Below, one piece after another: positions 29,765 through 39,879 of a stretch of 64,000 nucleotides of DNA. The DNA is from Lepidostoma basale (Eukaryota > Arthropoda > Insecta > Trichoptera > Lepidostomatidae). The stretch is taken from positions 992,001 through 1,056,000 of the forward strand of contig JAHDVF020001353.1 in the NCBI GenBank assembly GCA_022606425.2. The letters are read 5' to 3'. How positions within the stretch are numbered: position 1 is the stretch's first letter; each line of letters begins with the position of its first letter. The notes beneath the pieces were generated by a model. The model did no database searches and was not told the DNA's origin. It was given only the letters and a program-made list of their open reading frames with translations. A program made the translations under genes and the position numbers.

Positions 29765-30690
29765 GTTTCTTTTTAATTAATACTCTTTATTAAGAATTAA
29801 TTGTATCTCATTGAATCTGTCAGAGAATACATTTATTTGGGTCACATAATACAGCTTGGGCGAGATAACCAGACAGCAGACCTGAATAGAAGAGTTGGAC
29901 TAAGCTGGGCAGCATTCAAAAATCTTGGTCACATTTTGAAAAATTAGAAATACCCATCAACTTGAAAAGGAGAGTGTTCAATTCCTATGTCCTGCCACTT
30001 GTGGTATTGAGACAGTCACAATGTCACAAAAAAGTGCCAACAAGCTTAGAGTCACTCAGGGAGCAATGGAGAGAGCCATGTTGCGTATCAGTTTACGGGA
30101 CAGACTCAGAAATGAGGACATAGAAGTCAGGACAAAGGTTTCCGATGTTATCAAGATGGCCGCAACCCTCAAGTGGCGATAGGCGGAACATGTCGCTCAC
30201 GATCTAGATGAAAAGTGGACAAGGCGACTGCTGTGCTGGTGGCCAAGGACGGCAAAGCGTTGGCGCGACGATGTCCGGAGAAGTGCGGGAAGTGCCTGGA
30301 TGCGGATCGCTCAGGATAGAAGAGAATTGAAAATGCGAGAGGAGGCCTACGTCCAGGAGTGGACGGTCAATACAGGCTGAAGAAGAAGAAGAAGAATTGT
30401 ATCTCAATAGAGACGAAGATGTAAATTATTTGGAAACAGAATCTGGTGGTCAGGTCGTTACAGGACTTACGACCTGTCATTGGTTGGGTTAATCGATTGC
30501 TTTATCTAATACAACATTCCCCATTCCGCCCTTCTACGTCTGACAATTTTTTAAAGTTGTATATATACTAACATGTTGAGAAACATTTCACATATTTTAG
30601 TACAATCTACACTAGCGCCATCTATTGAGACTAGGGGTAAGCATTAAGCAGAAAACTTTATTAATGTAATGTGAAAGCTGTCTTACTCTT
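29765..30690 (+). mobile_element. X repeat split by an RTE insertion
   Basis: The left part ends AATTGTATCTCA at 29799-29810. The right part restarts with the same 12 bases at 30395-30406 and continues through GACCTGTCATTGGTTGGGTT to the end of the CTAGCGCCATCTATTG segment. Confidence 0.7.
29811..30394 (+). pseudogene. LINE-R (RTE) C-terminal fragment, 12-bp TSD
   Basis: The plus strand encodes, with stops and shifts, a YLGH(T)IQLGRDNQTA-type start, KSANKLRVTQGAMERAMLRI, SLRDRLRNEDIEVRTKVSDV, a degraded LKWRWAEHV box, WTRRLLCWWPRTAKRWRDDV, and AQDRRELKMREEAYVQEWTV with a (GAAGAA)n tail. These are the classic end boxes of arthropod RTE elements. The exact duplication AATTGTATCTCA bounds the 584-base insertion. 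The catalytic domain was never copied in. Confidence 0.8.
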
Positions 30691-30694
30691 GTAA

Positions 30695-31440
30695 ATGTTG
30701 TTTTACTCTTTAGATATTTTTTTTGCTTCTTTTATAAATTCTTATAATGTAATTGCAAACGATCTGCAATTGTATGTCTGTAATGTTTGTGATATTTATT
30801 CAAATAAATGAAAAGAAAATTAAATCTATAGAAAAATATCATCAATTTCACTAGACTCACTTGTAATGGTACTGAAATGGTTATAACTTTACCTTTATAC
30901 TGATTTTGAATATATCTTTATTGAAAGTTTAGGCGTTAACATTGTGGAATTACGCTGTTAATTCGGTAAGAAATTTTTAAACACTGCTTGATTCACTTTA
31001 TTTATGATAACGCCTTACGAAAAGAACCGGGCTAGGTAGAAGAAGAACTTGGAAATTATTAAGCTTGTGTTATGGATATATTTTTAATGTGATTCCAGTG
31101 TCCATAATGGTGTCGGCGACACGGTATTCTACCCTCTCACATAGGGAATCCCTCGCGTACAATTCGCGCATTTTAAAATCACCCCTGATGATCGAGAATG
31201 CAACGTGCTTCCTTGCTAATATATGAGTAAGCTTTGCACTTTCTTACAAAGAATGGAGTGTTTCTAGCGCGAGGACTTCAAATGGGATTCCATTATTCAT
31301 ACAAAGAGTTTTTTAATACATTGAATTCAATATTAAAACACTTTTTTTATTCTCAATGTTACAAGATCACAAAATACAAAAAAATATTTGCATAGAAAGG
31401 TAATTATTCTCTTCTATAGAATAATTATCTTTTGTAGCAA
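30695..31440. other. Unassigned stretch
   Basis: AT-rich with short frames only. No motif or repeat partner was recognised. Confidence 0.3.
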
Positions 31441-31675
31441 ATATATTCGCCTTCACTTTGTGTTGTGGATTCATATTTCAATAAGTATAATTACACTTGG
31501 TATTACAACACTTGTTTACACTTAACACAGACATGTTTCGGTCACAAGTAACCTTTATCAATGTTAAAATTGTGTACATTGATAAAGGTTACTTGTTACC
31601 GAAATATGTCTGTGTTAAGTGGAATAAAGTGTTGTAATAACAAGTGTAATTATATTTATTCAAATAATTATTCTC
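31440..31675. repeat. HH-G foldback, two full arms
   Basis: TTCGCCTTCACTTTGTGTTG flanks the left side. The arms meet around 31570. Each arm has UUGAUAA, A, GGUUA..(U)ACC, GAAA(C/U), AUGUC and UGUGUUAAGUG on its own sense strand. Confidence 0.7.
31575..31622 (+). ncRNA. Hammerhead-like motif, family HH-G (U3-A8 type)
   Basis: Stem I is ACA/UGU, extended by two wobble pairs. Box one is UUGAUAA, with a 3-8 U-A pair in place of C-G. Then come an extra A, stem II GGU..ACC, GAAA, UAUGUC and UGUG. The minus-strand arm (31524-31562) has GAAAC and the self-complementary ACAUGU. Within the U3-A8 class this is the family with the best stem I. Confidence 0.5.
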
Positions 31676-31889
31676 TGTTGTAAAGTTTACTACTCGTATT
31701 TACAATGAGCCCAACATTGATAAAAATATGTCGATTTGATCATTAGCGTCGGTCCTTCCATGGGGGCGATATAGAGTCCAGAGGTAAATGGGAGTGATGC
31801 AGTTAAAAGGGGTAGTCATGGCATATGTATTTTATTACATAATAATGATATTTAAAAAATAAATGTAAAGAATGTATGGAATGTAGGGA

Positions 31890-32006
31890 ATTAAACAGGA
31901 ATGAACAGAGTTGAAAACCTGGTCCAAGTAGCGTAGGACAGAGATGCTTTCGCTGCAGTGATCGCCGACGTTGGGGGGACCTGATACAGCATCAGGAGAA
32001 GAAGAA
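31890..32006 (+). pseudogene. LINE-V 3' end
   Basis: It encodes NRVENLVQVA, a stop, DRDAFAAVIADVGG, then TACAGCATCAGGAGAAGAAG. It matches the LINE-V ends at 8938 and 20870. Confidence 0.6.
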
Positions 32007-33130
32007 TTAAATTAAGTTTATGTGCTGAAGTTGGATCTCTTAAATATTCTATTTTTTTTTCTTTTCTTCTTTGTCGTACGAAAAGAATTTATTTTGGAAA
32101 TACCTACAATAGTTAGTTTACAAAATGTGTTTCTGTATTGCCAAAGAAAGTGCCGTTCGCTATTCAATTATGTGATGATTCTCGACTTTCTATTTAGGGA
32201 CAGGTTGACACAGGTTACAGGTACCGGGTTCCGGTAAATATTTGTATTTACTTCACTTTACCATTCGGGAATACTTGCTCGAAGGCATGCTTCAATTATC
32301 TGCCGTGTGAAATTCTTGCAAGATTCTTTCCGTGAGATATCTAGGAAGTACCTAGGACCAATGATTACAAAAATTCTTATATTTAACAAATTTCCGAGAT
32401 ATTTGAATAAATATAACCGCAATTATTATTTTTACAACACTTTATTAACCGTTTTATTACGGTGATGTTTTAAGCTTAGGAACCCTCACATACCGCATGT
32501 TTTTTTAATGAGGCTAATAGATTTTATGCATTATGTTTAAAGTTTACATATAAAAATGACATATCAAATTTATTTTTTTCAAGTTGCATTATCGAAATTT
32601 CTAATATTTGATTTTTCTTTCATGGTTGTCACAAGCATAAATAAATATAATTCTTAGATTTTTATAAAAAATATATATTTATTGAAAGCAAACTTTAAAA
32701 AATCAAAATATGTTGTATCTATTTTCTGAAGATTTGAAGATTGTTCTCACATTGAAGATTCATTGATTTAAATCTTTGGTGTTTGTTTTTTTTTTAAACA
32801 AAAAAATAGCTAAAAAAATCAGTTCTTGTCTAGTATCACTTGAAATGTAATTCTTTCAGGTGATATTCTTTTGATCCTTTATATCAATCTCATCATAAGT
32901 GATAACCCCAGTGCGCTCGACTTCTACAAAAATCCCTTTTTCAATATGATCGACCAACTTCAGAAGGTTTATTTTTCTTGCAGAGATAGTGTATAGATGT
33001 CGCTAACCACACAAAAAAAATATATTAAAATTCCTACTGGAATCATTTTTAATGCAAAATGGCCTTACGGTATTGATGGTGCGCCTACGTAGCGGCCACC
33101 AGTGACAATTTTTTTTATACTAAAAAACGT
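32007..33130. other. Unassigned AT-rich stretch with an HH-G trace
   Basis: At about 32400-32500 AAATATAACCGCAATTATTA and TTACAACACTTTATTAACCG resemble the HH-G flank, without a core. A 71-codon frame at 32022-32237 has no motif. Confidence 0.3.
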
Positions 33131-33137
33131 TGTGTTA

Positions 33138-33255
33138 TAAAACCGAAACAAGTCTGTGAAAAATGTAATAAAATATTGTATAAATACTAAGTGCAGTTGT
33201 ATTTATTTAAATGTGTATCCACACTACAAAGTGGAGGTGAATATAGAAGAAATTT
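33138..33255 (+). repeat. HH-G right half
   Basis: ACCGAAACAAGTCTGTGAAAAATG, TAAATACTAAGTGCAGTTGT and the CACTACAAAGTGGAGGTGAA end. Box one is absent, so the motif is incomplete. Confidence 0.55.
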
Positions 33256-33269
33256 TCATGACACTTTTT

Positions 33270-33432
33270 TTTTTAAAACTCACTAAATAACCATCACGCC
33301 GTCTCCCCGAAAGCGACTGTTCTTTCATATATCGTGTCACGCACGCACGTTGATTTCACCGTCTCCTCACGTGGCCGACATAGAATATTTTATTAATTTG
33401 ATCGTACCACGTTTTCCTCGGTTTTTTAATAT
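33270..33432 (-). pseudogene. LINE-T 3' end next to its own tandem array
   Basis: Minus strand from the tail through AACCATCACGCCGTCTCCCC, a deletion, the CMTR and SRRNRRA-type codons, and TWYDQINKI. It runs directly into the 89-bp repeats. Confidence 0.65.
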
Positions 33433-33433
33433 T

Positions 33434-33870
33434 ATTTTGTTCTTGACGCTTTCGTTCGCACTGCGTTCACTATATTTATGGAAGCCTGTTTTAGAATATT
33501 ATTTTCGTCATGATGCTTTCATTCGCATTGCATTTAGTTATTATAGTCGCATTTAACACTTTATGTATATAAGCCTGTTTTCGAATATAATTTTGTTCGT
33601 GACGCCATCGTTCGCCCTGTGTTCAATCATTTTATTCGCATTTAACACTTTATTTATGGAAGCCTGTTTTAGAATATTATTTTCGTCATGATGCTTTCAT
33701 TCGCATTGCATTTAGTTATTATAGTCGCATTTAACACTTAATTAATATAAGCCTGTTTTCGAATATTATTTTGTTCGTGACGCCATCGTTCGCCCTGCGT
33801 TCACTCATTTTATTCGCATTTAACACTATATTTATGTAAACCTGTTTCCGAATTTTATTTTGGGAATGTA
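33434..33870 (-). repeat. 89-bp tandem array derived from LINE-T
   Basis: The landmark GCCTGTTT recurs at 33484, 33573, 33662, 33751 and about 33840, exactly 89 bases apart. Units alternate between two types (TTTTCGTCATGATGCTTTCA and TTGTTCGTGACGCCATCGTT), giving a 178-base higher-order repeat. The unit core resembles LINE-T around the VMNKI codons (TATTTTGTTCATGACACCAT). Confidence 0.8.
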
Positions 33871-34335
33871 TTGTATAATATGAGTATTTATGAACTGAGA
33901 ACGTATTAATATGTTTTTAATCAATTTCTATGGTTACATAAATCGTTTGATATTCGTATATTTGAGTATCCGTCCTCTGGACTAAAAAAATGAATATTTC
34001 AGTTCCATAGTATTTACCCTAGATATGCAAAGGTAAAATGTGTCTTGTAAGCTTCGCCGACATAGCTTTCCGTAAGTCAACATATTGACGTACAGGTTGA
34101 CCTGTTTCCGGTACAAAAAGGTTCGCATTCTTACGTTGACTTCGAACAAACGTCTAAAGTTAATAAGAATACCAAGCTGTTTCGCCGATGTGAGGTATGC
34201 TAGGGTGGGTGGAAATCCTTGTTTAACATTATAAATAATGAAAAAAATACATACATTAGAACTGGCAAAAGAAGCTTAAAAGTAAAATAAAAACTGTTAA
34301 AACAGCGGCAATGTCAAACGACAAAAGATGGTTTT
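33871..34335. other. Unassigned stretch
   Basis: No frame longer than a few dozen codons and no repeat partner recognised. Confidence 0.3.
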
Positions 34336-34445
34336 ATTCAAATCAAATCTGATCATATCAGTTTACTATCTTGACAGACATTATAAACAACATTAATGTT
34401 TAAGGCATGTATTGAGTACAGGTAAAATATCATATTTACAATACT

Positions 34446-35295
34446 AGCGGACCCGATAGACGTTGTACTGCCCGAACGTTGGCTTGCCTGTTATTACTGT
34501 AATATTCAAATAACTAACCATCACGCCATTTCCCAGGAGGGGTAGGCAGAGAGGATGGATCGCCACAATGATCTGTCCTGGCATACCTCTCGGGCTTCCT
34601 CCACATTCATACATTATACCATGCACGCTCGTCGATTTTTCCTACTTCGAAAATGGCCGCCTTTCAATAATTGATTCATTTGGTCATGCCATGTCTTCCT
34701 TGGCCTTCCTCGACTTCTTTTTCCATTCAAGCTACTTGTATATATCTTTTTAACCATTCTTCCCTCATCCATTCGGTTCATATGTCCAAACTATTATATC
34801 TTAGTGACCCTTACTTGATTTTATTTATCACGCATTCATCCGCTTTACATTCCTTTCTTACTTTATCATATCATACATTGTTTTCCGTACATCCTTCTTA
34901 GTGACCTCATTTTTACGGCATTTATCCTACTTTCATCCTTCTTCTGACAACTCCAGGCTTCACTTCCATACATAAGGGTCGGCACTAGAACTCCATTGTG
35001 CACTGCCATCTTTGCTTCAGTCTATATATACGAGTATATTTGCGGTAATGACATTCAAAATACCACAAAATTCGACATCAACGCCATCCATGGTACACAA
35101 ACATAATGAATTATTCTCAGATAAATTGTTCAAGAACTTCTCAGAAGGTTTTAACGGTAACCCACTGGGTCCAATTGTGAATCTAAACCATCTAGGGACC
35201 CACTCAAACATACACAAAAAATTTATCTAAATCGGTCTAGCCGTTTAGAAGGAGTTTAACTACAAACGCCCGTACAGAAGAATTTAATATAAATA
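34446..35295. mobile_element. R element (TAGCGGACCCG type) split by LINE-T
   Basis: The left end is TAGCGGACCCGATAGACGTT and the right end AAATCGGTCTAGCCGTTTAG, then CGCCCGTACAGAAGAATTTA. I know this kind of sequence as a common dispersed repeat in moths and butterflies, but I am unsure of its class. LINE-T occupies 34511-35020. Confidence 0.5.
34511..35020 (-). pseudogene. LINE-T copy in the R element
   Basis: Minus strand from tail to the MAVHNGVLVPTLMYGSEAW box. The NRMDEGRMVKKIYTS and RNVRKTTLRS parts are recognisable but scrambled by indels. Confidence 0.7.
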
Positions 35296-35366
35296 AAGAT
35301 AATACCAGAAACGCATGAAAGATGGTTCGACATTAAGAAGAAAAGATACACTCTAAAGTTAAGAGT

Positions 35367-35865
35367 ATTTTTAAGGATTAATTGTATCTCAATAGAGACG
35401 AAGATGTAAAATGTTTTTGGAAACAGAAAATGGTGGTCGAGGCGTTTACAGGATTTATGACCTGTCATTGGTTGGGTTAAGCGATCGCTTTATGTAATAC
35501 AACATTCCCCATTCCGCCCTTCTTACGACCACCACGTCTGACAAATGTTTGAAAGATGCATATACGTTAATCTGTAACACCACACTTCACATGGTAGTTT
35601 CAATCTACACACTAGCGCCATCTATGAAGATTGGATTTTAGGCATTAAGCAGAAGATCTTTTTATTAACGCAATGTGAAAGGCTACCGCCATTATCGTAT
35701 TGCTAGATAACGCCTGGAGATGTCACTCCAATTTATATGCTATAACTTGGACCAGTTTTTGTTTTTACAACATTTTGAATGTATACAAATACTACTATGT
35801 TGAGAAACACTTCACATATTTTAATTCAATCTACACTAGCACCATCTATTAAGATTAGATGTAGA
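35367..35865 (+). mobile_element. X repeat, full unit plus a partial second unit
   Basis: TTAAGGATTAATTGTATCTC to the GTATACAAATAC junction is one unit. After it, TACTATGTTGAGAAACACTT to AGATGTAGAG repeats the last quarter of a unit. The tandem arrangement is as at 16.6 kb. Confidence 0.65.
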
Positions 35866-36039
35866 GTATTTGTCTTTTAATCAAGAGTATTTAACTTCTG
35901 AACGTACTTTTACTAATATGAAATACGTCGATCTCCGAGGAGACTGCGTTCAGCAGACTAATTGCTCTTCCCACCGGTGTCCACCACAGGCAGGTTGGGT
36001 CGTCATATTCGATTCGCATCCGGTCAAACATTCAAATGG

Positions 36040-36395
36040 GCGCACTATGCGAAAGCGAAAGGGTCCATTTTCGTTTCGCTTTCGCGTCTCTATGTACTAG
36101 AGGCGTAAGAAATATTATTGTTAATTATATCTGGCGTTCTTTTGTCATAAAAGGAAGCCTAAAAAGTATTTAATACCTTAGTGAAAATATTATTTTTTCT
36201 ATTGTATTATATTCTGTGTTGTTTTTAGGTGTTTTCCTACAATTAAAATTATAGAAGCGTAAAAGCGTACTGGGAAAGCTGTGTTAATGAAACATTTTGC
36301 CTAAAAAATTCCGATGAAGGATTTTAAGGGAAGACGCATTTTAGTATTGTTTAAACAATTTAATTGGTTTATTACTTCATCATCCCTACGACGAC
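36040..36395. other. Unassigned; perfect hairpin at 36049-36085
   Basis: GCGAAAGCGAAA and TTTCGCTTTCGC are perfect 12-base arms around a 13-base loop. The rest is AT-rich with no frame. Confidence 0.4.
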
Positions 36396-36396
36396 C

Positions 36397-36510
36397 TTCG
36401 TGGCAGAGTGGCAAAAGCTACGAATACCACACAGAAGGTCTCGGGTTCGGCTACTGACGATAGCAGTGAGAATATCACACTGTCTTTGGTCTGGTGTAGA
36501 ATTCTGAATA
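36397..36510 (+). mobile_element. tRNA-derived SINE, copy 1
   Basis: ACCTTCGTGGCAGAGTGGCA (A-box region), GGTTCGGCTACTG (mutated B box) and AATATCACACTGTCTTTGGT. It ends abruptly; a second copy follows within about 25 bases. Confidence 0.75.
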
Positions 36511-36532
36511 TATATCCAATAAAATTCTTCCT

Positions 36533-36775
36533 TCGACCTTCGTGGCAGAGTGGTAAGAGCTCTGACTTCCATACCGAAGGTTCCGGGTTCGATTCCCGGC
36601 GATGGCAGTGTGATTGTCACACTGTCTTTGGTCTGGTGTAGATCACGTGACAATAAAATGGTGATAGATGGGATATCACATGTCATGATAATCAATATAA
36701 TACCTGTTGTATGCAAGGAAAAAAAATGGAAATAGATAAGCTACCTATCGCATATCATTAGAATCAATAATTAAT
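36533..36775 (+). mobile_element. tRNA-derived SINE, copy 2, intact boxes
   Basis: A box TGGCAGAGTGG and B box GGTTCGATTCC are both consensus. The tRNA-like head is followed by the TGGCAGTGTGATTGTCACAC body and the ATGGGATATCACATGTCATG 3' region. This is the best promoter of the SINE copies seen. Confidence 0.8.
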
Positions 36776-36900
36776 ATGAATGAAAACGTATGTTTTCTAG
36801 AAGTTTTATTATATTTTATATGAAAGCCATGTTTCGCCTATCTAAGGCATATTATAAAACTTCTATAAAACGCACGTTTTAATTCGATTTAATTATTTAT
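36775..36900 (-). repeat. HH-A copy, core partly deleted
   Basis: On the minus strand, ATGCCTTAGATAGGCGAAACATGGC keeps the stem II loop and GAAAC. The cleavage site is GGC, and box one is deleted (ATAATATGCC). Confidence 0.55.
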
Positions 36901-37082
36901 GTCTGTATTTTTTTTTTTGCAAAAATTAGTAGCAAGCGATGGACAATACATAAACATAAAACATACTGTTCCTATTTTCACAATTAATGTTGTATTTTTA
37001 CTGTTAAGTTAAAACACTGTTTTAGAATATCACACATATCATATAGAATATCAAAATATTGAAATATCATTATGTTAAAACT

Positions 37083-37605
37083 AATTAACTTACTATCACG
37101 CCGTCTCCCCGGAGGGGTAGGCAGAAAGAATGGAACGCCACACTGTTCTGTCCTGACATACGTCTCTCGCTTCCTCTACATTCATACATCTTGTCATGCA
37201 CGCACGTCGATTTTTCCGACTCCTCACGTGACCGACATTCAATATTTGATTGATTTGATCGTGCCACGTTTTCCTCGGCCTTCCTCTATTTCTAGCTCCG
37301 TTCACACCGTTTACATATACCTTCTTTACCATTCTGTCTTCACTCATTCTTTCCATGTGTCCAAACCATCTTAATGACCCTTTTCTTATTTTGTTCATAA
37401 CACTTTCATTCGCACCACATTCACTTCTTATACATGCATTTGTCACTCTATCATATACAGATTTGCCACACATTCGTCTTAGAGATCTCATTTCTACTGC
37501 ATTTATTCTATTTTCATCCTTCTTTTGCCAGTTCCATGCTTCACTTCCATACATAAGGGTCGGCACAAGAACACCATTGTGCACTGCCATCTTAGCTTTA
37601 TGTTT
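37083..37605 (-). pseudogene. LINE-T 3' fragment, intact C-terminal frame
   Basis: From the tail back to MAVHNGVLVPTLMYGSEAWN the frame is open for about 168 codons: NWQKKDENRINAVEMRSLRR, MCGKSVYDRVTNACIRSECG, KGSLRWFGHMERMSEDRMVK, NRGRPRKTWHDQINQIL and VCQDRTVWRSILSAYPSGET. It is cut off at the 5' end at AKMAV. It is close to the copy at 44258-44965, so the two probably come from one subfamily. Confidence 0.8.
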
Positions 37606-37625
37606 CATGGAAATCAATGGATTAA

Positions 37626-38232
37626 CCCTTTCCTGCTGATTTTTTATTCTTTTAGGATTTTTTTTGCTATTTAATAAATGCAAATATTAACGACTAATGT
37701 AATTCATATAAAAAAATATATATATATATATCGATCGAAACATATAATAAAAAAACTATCTTCACTTCCCACTGATAATTGGTAGAATACCCATTGTACG
37801 TAAGAAATAAATATATACCTCATTTCACAATTTTTTTTTTATATTATGTAAAAAAAAACATTGAAATGGTGTTGGTAAAAATAAATTACATTCCCACTTA
37901 TGAAATATGAAATACCCTGAAGTTCAGTATCATACAGTGAAATAAATGTCTATGGAACTCAAATCATTCTTCATCATCCTTATTTACTTGATTGTAATGT
38001 CCAAAAATTAACTTATCAGACGCACGACACTCAAAAACAAAAAATCACGTCTTTTTTAATTCACCTGCCAGTTAAAAGTTCAACCAATAAAGCTGGTAAT
38101 TTTTTTTATCGTAATACCCAATAATGGCGCTAGATGACTGAAGTGAATAAACTTAGGAAACGTAATTCCCACTGATCTTTTTAGGGCAATTTCGAAAATG
38201 GGAATACGTATACCCACCCCCCCACGAAAGGG
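37626..38232. mobile_element. Possible piggyBac-type MITE
   Basis: CCCTTTCCTGCTG at the left faces CCACGAAAGGG at the right (TIR CCCTTTC). The flanks are TTAA on the left and TTAT on the right, as if one TTAA target site had mutated. Direct motifs of the type TTCCCACTGAT recur inside. It has no transposase. A short (TA)n run lies at about 37713-37731. Confidence 0.4.
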
Positions 38233-38239
38233 TTATATA

Positions 38240-38655
38240 AACAATAACAGTATGGCGAAAATCTACAAAAACTTAAAGACCAATTTGTTTTATATTAAAC
38301 GGTGGAAACTTATTTGTTCAAGTGTTTAAATATGTTTTTAAGCTTAGAAAAAGCTTCACTTCTTAGCATTAATGCTCGATATAATGTGATAAGAACTTTT
38401 ATATATATTTTTGCTCTCTGTTTAAGTAAGCCTCCATGACTTCTCGCCCGGCGGTCGGTATAACAAGAAATTTAGTACTTTGTAATTAAACTTATGATTT
38501 GGCTCACATTAGAGAAATGAACGGCCCGAAATTAAAAACAAGGAGTTATAACATAAATACGCCCCTTTTTAATTACCCTTGTTCTCTTTGGTGTTTTAAT
38601 ATTCAGGACGAAAAACACGACACTACCCCCACAAAAAAGTTTGCTAAAATTATTT
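38240..38655. other. Unassigned stretch
   Basis: No long frame and no repeat partner. A slightly GC-rich patch lies at 38440-38460. Confidence 0.3.
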
Positions 38656-38666
38656 CTACATTATAT

Positions 38667-38885
38667 CTAACTAACTAACAATTACGCCCTGTTCCCTAAG
38701 GGATGTGCAGAATGGTTGGTCCTCCAAACTTTTCTATCCTTGCGTACCTATCCCGATTCATACTATCATCTTCTTTTTCTTCTCGGCGCTACATCGTGAT
38801 GTGGGATTTGGTCTCCTACACAACAGTCCTCGGCTGGTTCATTTCTTGGCCATCTCTCTCCATTCTCCAGATCCATACTATAAAA
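38667..38885 (-). pseudogene. LINE-T tail joined to a LINE-S end
   Basis: 38667-38760 is the LINE-T tail and ILSAYP region with many substitutions. 38768-38885 is the LINE-S end (GAAGAAAAAGAAGATGA tail and the IPHHDVAPR codons). Confidence 0.6.
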
Positions 38886-38929
38886 TTATTATTATTAAAT
38901 ATATTTGTACTTTGGAAATTGAAATTAAC

Positions 38930-39112
38930 TTTGTTTAATCCACAAAATATTAAAAAAAACACGACATGTTTCGGAGGATATGTACCTCCATCTTCAGGTG
39001 TAAAAATATAATATAAACTAACCAAAGAAAGACTAATATAAAAAACGCATTTAAAATTCGATACAATAATTTCACTTAAAAACATTTACCGTTAATTTCA
39101 AAATTTAAATTA
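38930..39112 (-). repeat. HH-H repeat
   Basis: A single-orientation repeat with a complete HH core. It is followed, in HH sense, by GTGTTTTTTTTAATATTTTG. Only one copy was seen in this window. Confidence 0.55.
38958..39008 (-). ncRNA. Hammerhead-like motif, family HH-H
   Basis: Stem I is ACAC/GUGU (four pairs). Box one, CUGAAGA, is a full CUGANGA match. Then an extra U, stem II GGAGG-loop-CCUCC (five pairs), GAAAC and ACAUGU ending in GUC. Of all copies here, this one satisfies the most hammerhead constraints at once. Confidence 0.65.
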
Positions 39113-39117
39113 TTGTA

Positions 39118-39485
39118 TGGAGTTCTCTTAGACGAATGTGTGGATACTCTGTGTTTGATAGAGTGTCGAATGAAAATATAAGAAGTGAATGCGGTGCGAA
39201 TGATGGTATTATGAACAAAATAATGAAAGGGTCATTAAGATGATTTGGACATATGGAAAGAATGAATGAAGAAATAATATATTTTAACGATGTAAATGGA
39301 ACCAGAAATATTCCTCTGTCGTCCTCGACAGAGGAAAACGTGGCACGATCAAATAAATCAAATGTTGAATGTCGGCCATGTGAGTAGTCGGAGAAATCGA
39401 CGCGCGTGCATGACACGATGTATGAATGTTGAGGAAGCGAGAGAAATATGTCAGGAAAGAAAAGTGTGGCAGTCAGTTAGTTAGT
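39118..39485 (+). pseudogene. LINE-T copy with local palindrome
   Basis: It runs from LRRMCGYSVFDRVSNENIRS to a truncated (GTTA)n tail. An opal codon replaces the Trp of RWFGHMERM. At 39311-39336 the RGRPRK codons are replaced by a perfect 11-base inverted repeat with a 4-base loop. Confidence 0.7.
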
Positions 39486-39875
39486 TAGAATTTTAAATAT
39501 CTTTTTCAATTGTTTGTCTTTCACATTTCTTTGTAAACATGCTTCCCAGATATACAAATTCTTCCGCATCTTAAATGTCCTTCTTTGTTTTTTTTTTTTG
39601 CCTTTGCGGAATTGCATCCCTTCCCTCTTATTCTATATCTAACACATTCAAATGTATGCACCCAACTTGCGGAGTTGTTTGTGTTTACGAGCTCAGTTCC
39701 GCATTCGAGCATATCGTGTGGTAACCCAGTTTCTCTCTTCGAACAGCATTTGGTCACCCTATTCCCCCTGGTGTTGACCTCTGCCCTGAAGTTGGTCCCG
39801 TTAGTCCGTATCTTTGCCCGGCAGACACAGATGTCAGCACATCGCATTATTCACGAACAAAGTATTTAGGAAATA
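39486..39875. other. Unassigned, with a small LINE-T piece (39530-39580, -)
   Basis: FVYLGSMFTK-type codons are visible on the minus strand at 39530-39580. The rest (39590-39870) is open for about 95 codons on both strands and is not recognised. Confidence 0.35.
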
Positions 39876-39879
39876 TGAG

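Larger units (their letters stand above)
34336..36000 (-). mobile_element. LINE-K copy with two nested insertions
   Basis: The minus-strand LINE-K pieces are 34336-34445 (tail and 3' UTR), about 35296-35366 and about 35866-36000 (the FHIS and GRAISLLN codons). An R element (itself split by LINE-T) sits in the first gap, with AATAC at both edges. An X repeat sits in the second, with AGAGTATTT at both edges. Confidence 0.65.

Noticed and set aside
33434..33870. CRISPR array
   Set aside because: Units are contiguous with no unique spacers, and the sequence is eukaryotic and LINE-derived.
34446..35295. Helitron identity of the R element
   Set aside because: There is a CTAG-like string at one edge, but no clear TC start, 3' hairpin or A/T insertion site. 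Class left open.
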